Source: Hippopus hippopus (Eukaryota > Mollusca > Bivalvia > Cardiida > Cardiidae). From it: a DNA stretch of 64,000 nt. The notes beneath the pieces are model-generated. The model was given only the letters and a program-made list of their open reading frames with translations, searched no databases and was not told where the DNA came from. A program made the translations under genes and the position numbers. Of this stretch, positions 10,030 through 64,000 are shown piece by piece (within the stretch, counting starts at the first letter, position 1; each line of letters opens with the position of its first letter). The stretch is taken from assembly GCA_946811185.2 (NCBI GenBank), contig OX328097.1:8564252-8628251 (forward strand), given 5' to 3'.

Positions 10030-10258
10030 TGTTAGCTCATTGCCAGACGACAAAATTTTAAGCTCCTCCAAATTGAAAACATTTGCAGATGACAACATAA
10101 ATGTGACTGAAATTATAGGATTTGTCTCTGAAAGGGTAGAAAATATTGTGGGAAAAGAAGAAAATGTTGGTTACCAGCATTTTCTCCTATTCCTACAGTA
10201 TTTTCTAAAATCTTCTTCCTCAGGCCTGTTAAAACTTTGGCTTGTGTGGTAGAGGATG
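10030..10258 (+). repeat. MITE-A, forward
   Basis: GCTCATTGCCAGACGACAAA, core GAAAATGTTGGTTACCAGC, TGTGGTAGAGGATGAA. The TTAA ends are eroded. Confidence 0.82.
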
Positions 10259-10838
10259 AACATACGGGCTTCCAAAAATAGTACTGTCCTCAAATAATTG
10301 TGAGGAATAGAATGTGTTTGTACATAGGACTGTGAAGGTAGTGTTGCTCAGTATTGCTTTCTGTTATACCTATGTTTTTTGGTGGCCTAAGCACAAAGTG
10401 CTTAGGTGAGTTTTTGTGATCATGCAGTGTCCATTGTGGTCTGTATTGTTGTCCATGAACCTTTGTCTGTTACAAGTGCTTCAAACAAACTATCAGGAAG
10501 TGCTTATCCAAATCTAATTTATACAATATATAGACTATGTTACACTAGGTACAAAATTATAATGTAAAAAAAAAACATAAACAAAAACAAATTGAAGGGT
10601 CCTGGTCAATCAACCAAGGTCATTAAGTCATCATACTATACAAGTATTTTCAAAAAAAAAAAATTAGGAAATCTTCTTCTCAATGGCAGGAATGTAAGAC
10701 TTCCCAGCACAAGCCAGAATTTTAAATTTCCCTGAACAGGCCTGTAAGACAGTCTGGACAATCAGTATCAAGAGAACTATACAGACTTTCTATGATGACC
10801 TTTGATTATTTGCCAATTTGGCAATATAGATTTCATCA

Positions 10839-11418
10839 TTAAAGCCCCAACAGTTGCTGTAAAAAATTTATGCAGTTGTCCAAATGCATTTAAATTTAAA
10901 GCATATCATTTAAAACTATGGAAATTATTATGAAGATGACAATCTGTCAATGTATTGTCTGTCTTAGTGTTCGTTGCTGGCATAAAAATGAATTTCTGAA
11001 GTAGGTCAAAAGTTGCCAGGTCACTGTCTTTTTGTTTACTTTTTATGTGGTTTTAAAACTCAATGTTCTGCCAGCAACTAACTTTGGACCTGCTGAACTA
11101 TAACAAATTGTTATCGTCGTATAATTTCCATTCTTTTAACCCTTTACCACACAATCCCGAGTTTTAACGACCCTGAAGAAGAAAGCTTCTGAAATCATTG
11201 TGAGAAAAGGAGAAAATGCTGGTAAACAGCATTTTCTCCTTTTCCCACGATGTTTCCTACCCTATCAAAGACAGAAATCACCACTTGAGCTACATTTATT
11301 TTGTTGTCTGCAAATGCTTTCAATTTGATCATGTCCAAAATTTTGTCATGTGGTAAAGAATTGAAAGGTATGAATTAAGACTATTTCAACAGCAGTTTTG
11401 TTTACTTGTGGCTTCTAG
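10839..11418. repeat. MITE-G interrupted by MITE-A
   Basis: Left end TTAAAGCCCCAACAGTTGC. The interior matches the 40.5-41.1 kb copy block by block (AAGATGACAATCTGT, AAAGTTGCCAGGTC, TTCTGCCAGC). It is split at CCATTCTTTTAA by a MITE-A, where the other copy reads through. Confidence 0.75.
11136..11365 (-). repeat. MITE-A nested in MITE-G
   Basis: TTAACCCTTTACCACACAAT to TGTGGTAAAGAATTGAA. The right TTAA has become TTGAA. The core has one arm change (GTGAGAAAAGG). Confidence 0.88.
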
Positions 11419-11953
11419 TGAGGATTTAAATTTGTTGAAAGCAATTTTGAGGATCTTCTTTTGAGAGACTACAAGGACTACAATATTGTAGTTATTGTTT
11501 GTAGCATAATTAGCGGGTGTTTCAAAGTTGTTGAATTAATTGCAAGCTTTCAGCGGGGCCATTTTTAAGCCTGAAGCTTTGATCTGTGGCAGCAAGACTA
11601 TTTTTTTAAATGGCACCACCGCACAGATTGAAGTGTTTTTTAAAGGGAGCAAGTAATAGGACACTTAAAGGAGTTACAGGAAATTTTAAACACATTCTTA
11701 TCCAAAACCATTGGAAGGAGAACTTGAATACCTTTTAGCTAGTACTAGCTCCATCGAAATTGTCTAATTAGAGCTCTGTTATAGTCAACATTGGTCCCTT
11801 CCCTTTAAGACCTCATGTTACAGACATAAAGTACCAGATGCTAAAATATCAGGTGAGCGATCTGAAGGCCATCACGGACCTATAATTGTTTTCTGTTAAT
11901 GGCATGCATGATTGTTACGCTCTAGTACATACATTGTGAATTTACTCTTGTAG

Positions 11954-63137
<51,184 letters not shown>

Positions 63138-63264
63138 TAAGAATTCATCATATACTGTACAACTGTCTTTTTTTATTGCCCTGTAGTTGGTAGCTTTTGA
63201 AAACTATTTTTGAAATTGGAGCTGTTCTGTGTAAGAAGCAATTGGTCCTTTTCCCAAAATATTT

Positions 63265-63585
63265 GCCGAGCCCCGGTAGCTCAGTCGGTAGCATGCAGGA
63301 CTTGAGAACACGGGGTCTAGGATTCGATCCCTGGCTATGACCCCCGGCTCGGCCAATTTCTTTCCGAGGATTGATGATAGTCACTGCAACAGGATTCATT
63401 CCTCTCCCACCGCTGACCATTGTTTCGACGATGATTATGTGGGAAAGCAGCCAGTGGCTTGGAAAGAAAATTGTGCGAAGTACTGGTAAAAGAGACTCCA
63501 GGAACGCATGGATAGGTGCACTGGCCACCGCGATATAACTGAAATAATGTTGAAAATGGCGTTAAACACCATACAATCAATCAAT
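63265..63585 (+). repeat. SINE-1 (tRNA-derived)
   Basis: Head CCGGTAGCTCAGTCGGTAGC, with a partly duplicated B-box region (GATTCGATCCCTGGC and CCCCGGCTCGGCC), body and tail as in other copies. Flanked by identical CCCAAAATATTT (63253 and 63586). Confidence 0.95.
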
Positions 63586-63748
63586 CCCAAAATATTTTCA
63601 ATACCATTGAAAAAGTTCATTCTCCTTTCCTTCAAGTGTTTTTCCTTTCTTAACTTTTTTGCACTTTTTGTAGTTTTAAACATAGTTTATACAATAAGAA
63701 GTTAAGTATTCAAGAGGATTATTGTTGAAATTTCTTGTACAGATCATA

Positions 63749-63974
63749 ACATTTATCAAACAATCCTTAGATTTAACTACCCTGAAAAGGAAGGCTTTTG
63801 AAAACATTTTGTTAAATGGAGAAAATGCTGATAACCAGTGTTTTCTCCTTTTTCTTCACTGTTTTTTACCATACTAAAGACAAATTTCAGAATTTGGGTA
63901 GCATTTATTTTGTCATGTGCAATTGCTTTCAATTTGGACAAGTCTAACAGTTTGTCATATGGTTAAGAGTTAAA
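63749..63974 (-). repeat. MITE-A, reverse, diverged
   Basis: ACATTTATCAAACAATCC, core GCTGATAACCAGTGTTTTC, GGACAAGTCTAACAG, ATGGTTAAGAGTTAA. Confidence 0.82.
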
Positions 63975-64000
63975 GTGCCTTTCACAGTTATGGTTATTTT

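Larger units (their letters stand above)
10377..11892 (+). repeat. HEL-b-like element, interrupted
   Basis: 5' end is a hairpin GCCTAAGCACAAAGTGCTTAGG followed by TGAGTTTTTGTGATC. The probable 3' end is CAGGTGAGCGATCTGAAGG at 11849 with a decayed hairpin and ATTGTT. MITE-G lies inside. The assignment of both ends to one element is inferred. Confidence 0.5.

Overview
The window looks like intronic DNA from a marine or freshwater bivalve mollusc, probably a heterodont clam or mussel. It is AT-rich and intron-dominated. It has no operons, and its repeats are of types I associate with bivalves: tRNA-derived SINEs, short palindromic MITEs and Helitron2-like elements whose 3' end is a hairpin followed by CTCTTGTT. 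The species call is inference.

Only one protein-coding gene is recognised: a protein kinase D (PKD/PRKD family) gene on the + strand. It enters from the left (the first C1 domain is not seen) and leaves on the right inside the kinase domain. Eleven exons can be placed. Their reading phases join without a break into 1377 nt (459 codons). In order they are a Ser/Pro-rich linker (11954-12073), a less certain 72-nt linker exon (28727-28798), the second C1 zinc finger (49908-50118 and 51240-51317), an acidic linker (55533-55671), the PH domain (56902-57025, 58403-58480, 59299-59575), and the start of the kinase domain with its glycine loop, catalytic lysine and helix C (61167-61280, 61968-62074, 63048-63104). 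Exons make up about 2 percent of the window.

Almost everything else is mobile-element sequence. MITE-A, about 225 bp, has TTAA targets, termini of the form CYCTTTACCA and a near-perfect 65-bp central palindrome. It occurs roughly 70 times in whole or part and is piggyBac-like in target and ends. MITE-B (also TTAA) has at least three different kinds of ends around one shared core palindrome. MITE-C, D, G, H, I, J and K are further small inverted-repeat families. HEL-a to HEL-f are Helitron2/Helentron-like non-autonomous elements: different sequences, but each ends in a hairpin plus CTCTTGTT or CTCTAGTT, most carry inset terminal repeats, and many contain 110-165 bp internal tandem repeats. SINE-1 to SINE-5 are tRNA-derived.

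Layout: 1-11.9 kb, repeat-only, with a 26-bp minisatellite at 5.5-6.0 kb; 12-28.7 kb, a long intron with many nested insertions; 28.8-49.9 kb, a second long intron holding two almost identical 2.6-2.8 kb HEL-a copies (41.1-43.7 and 44.9-47.7 kb); 49.9-63.1 kb, the exon-dense part, where every intron is packed with MITE-A. The nesting lets old insertion sites be read directly: TTAA for MITE-A, G and J, TA for MITE-D, between T residues for the HEL elements, and 11-17 bp duplications for the SINEs. The most notable single site is a SINE at 56584-56886 whose target duplication copied the 3' splice site of a PH-domain exon.
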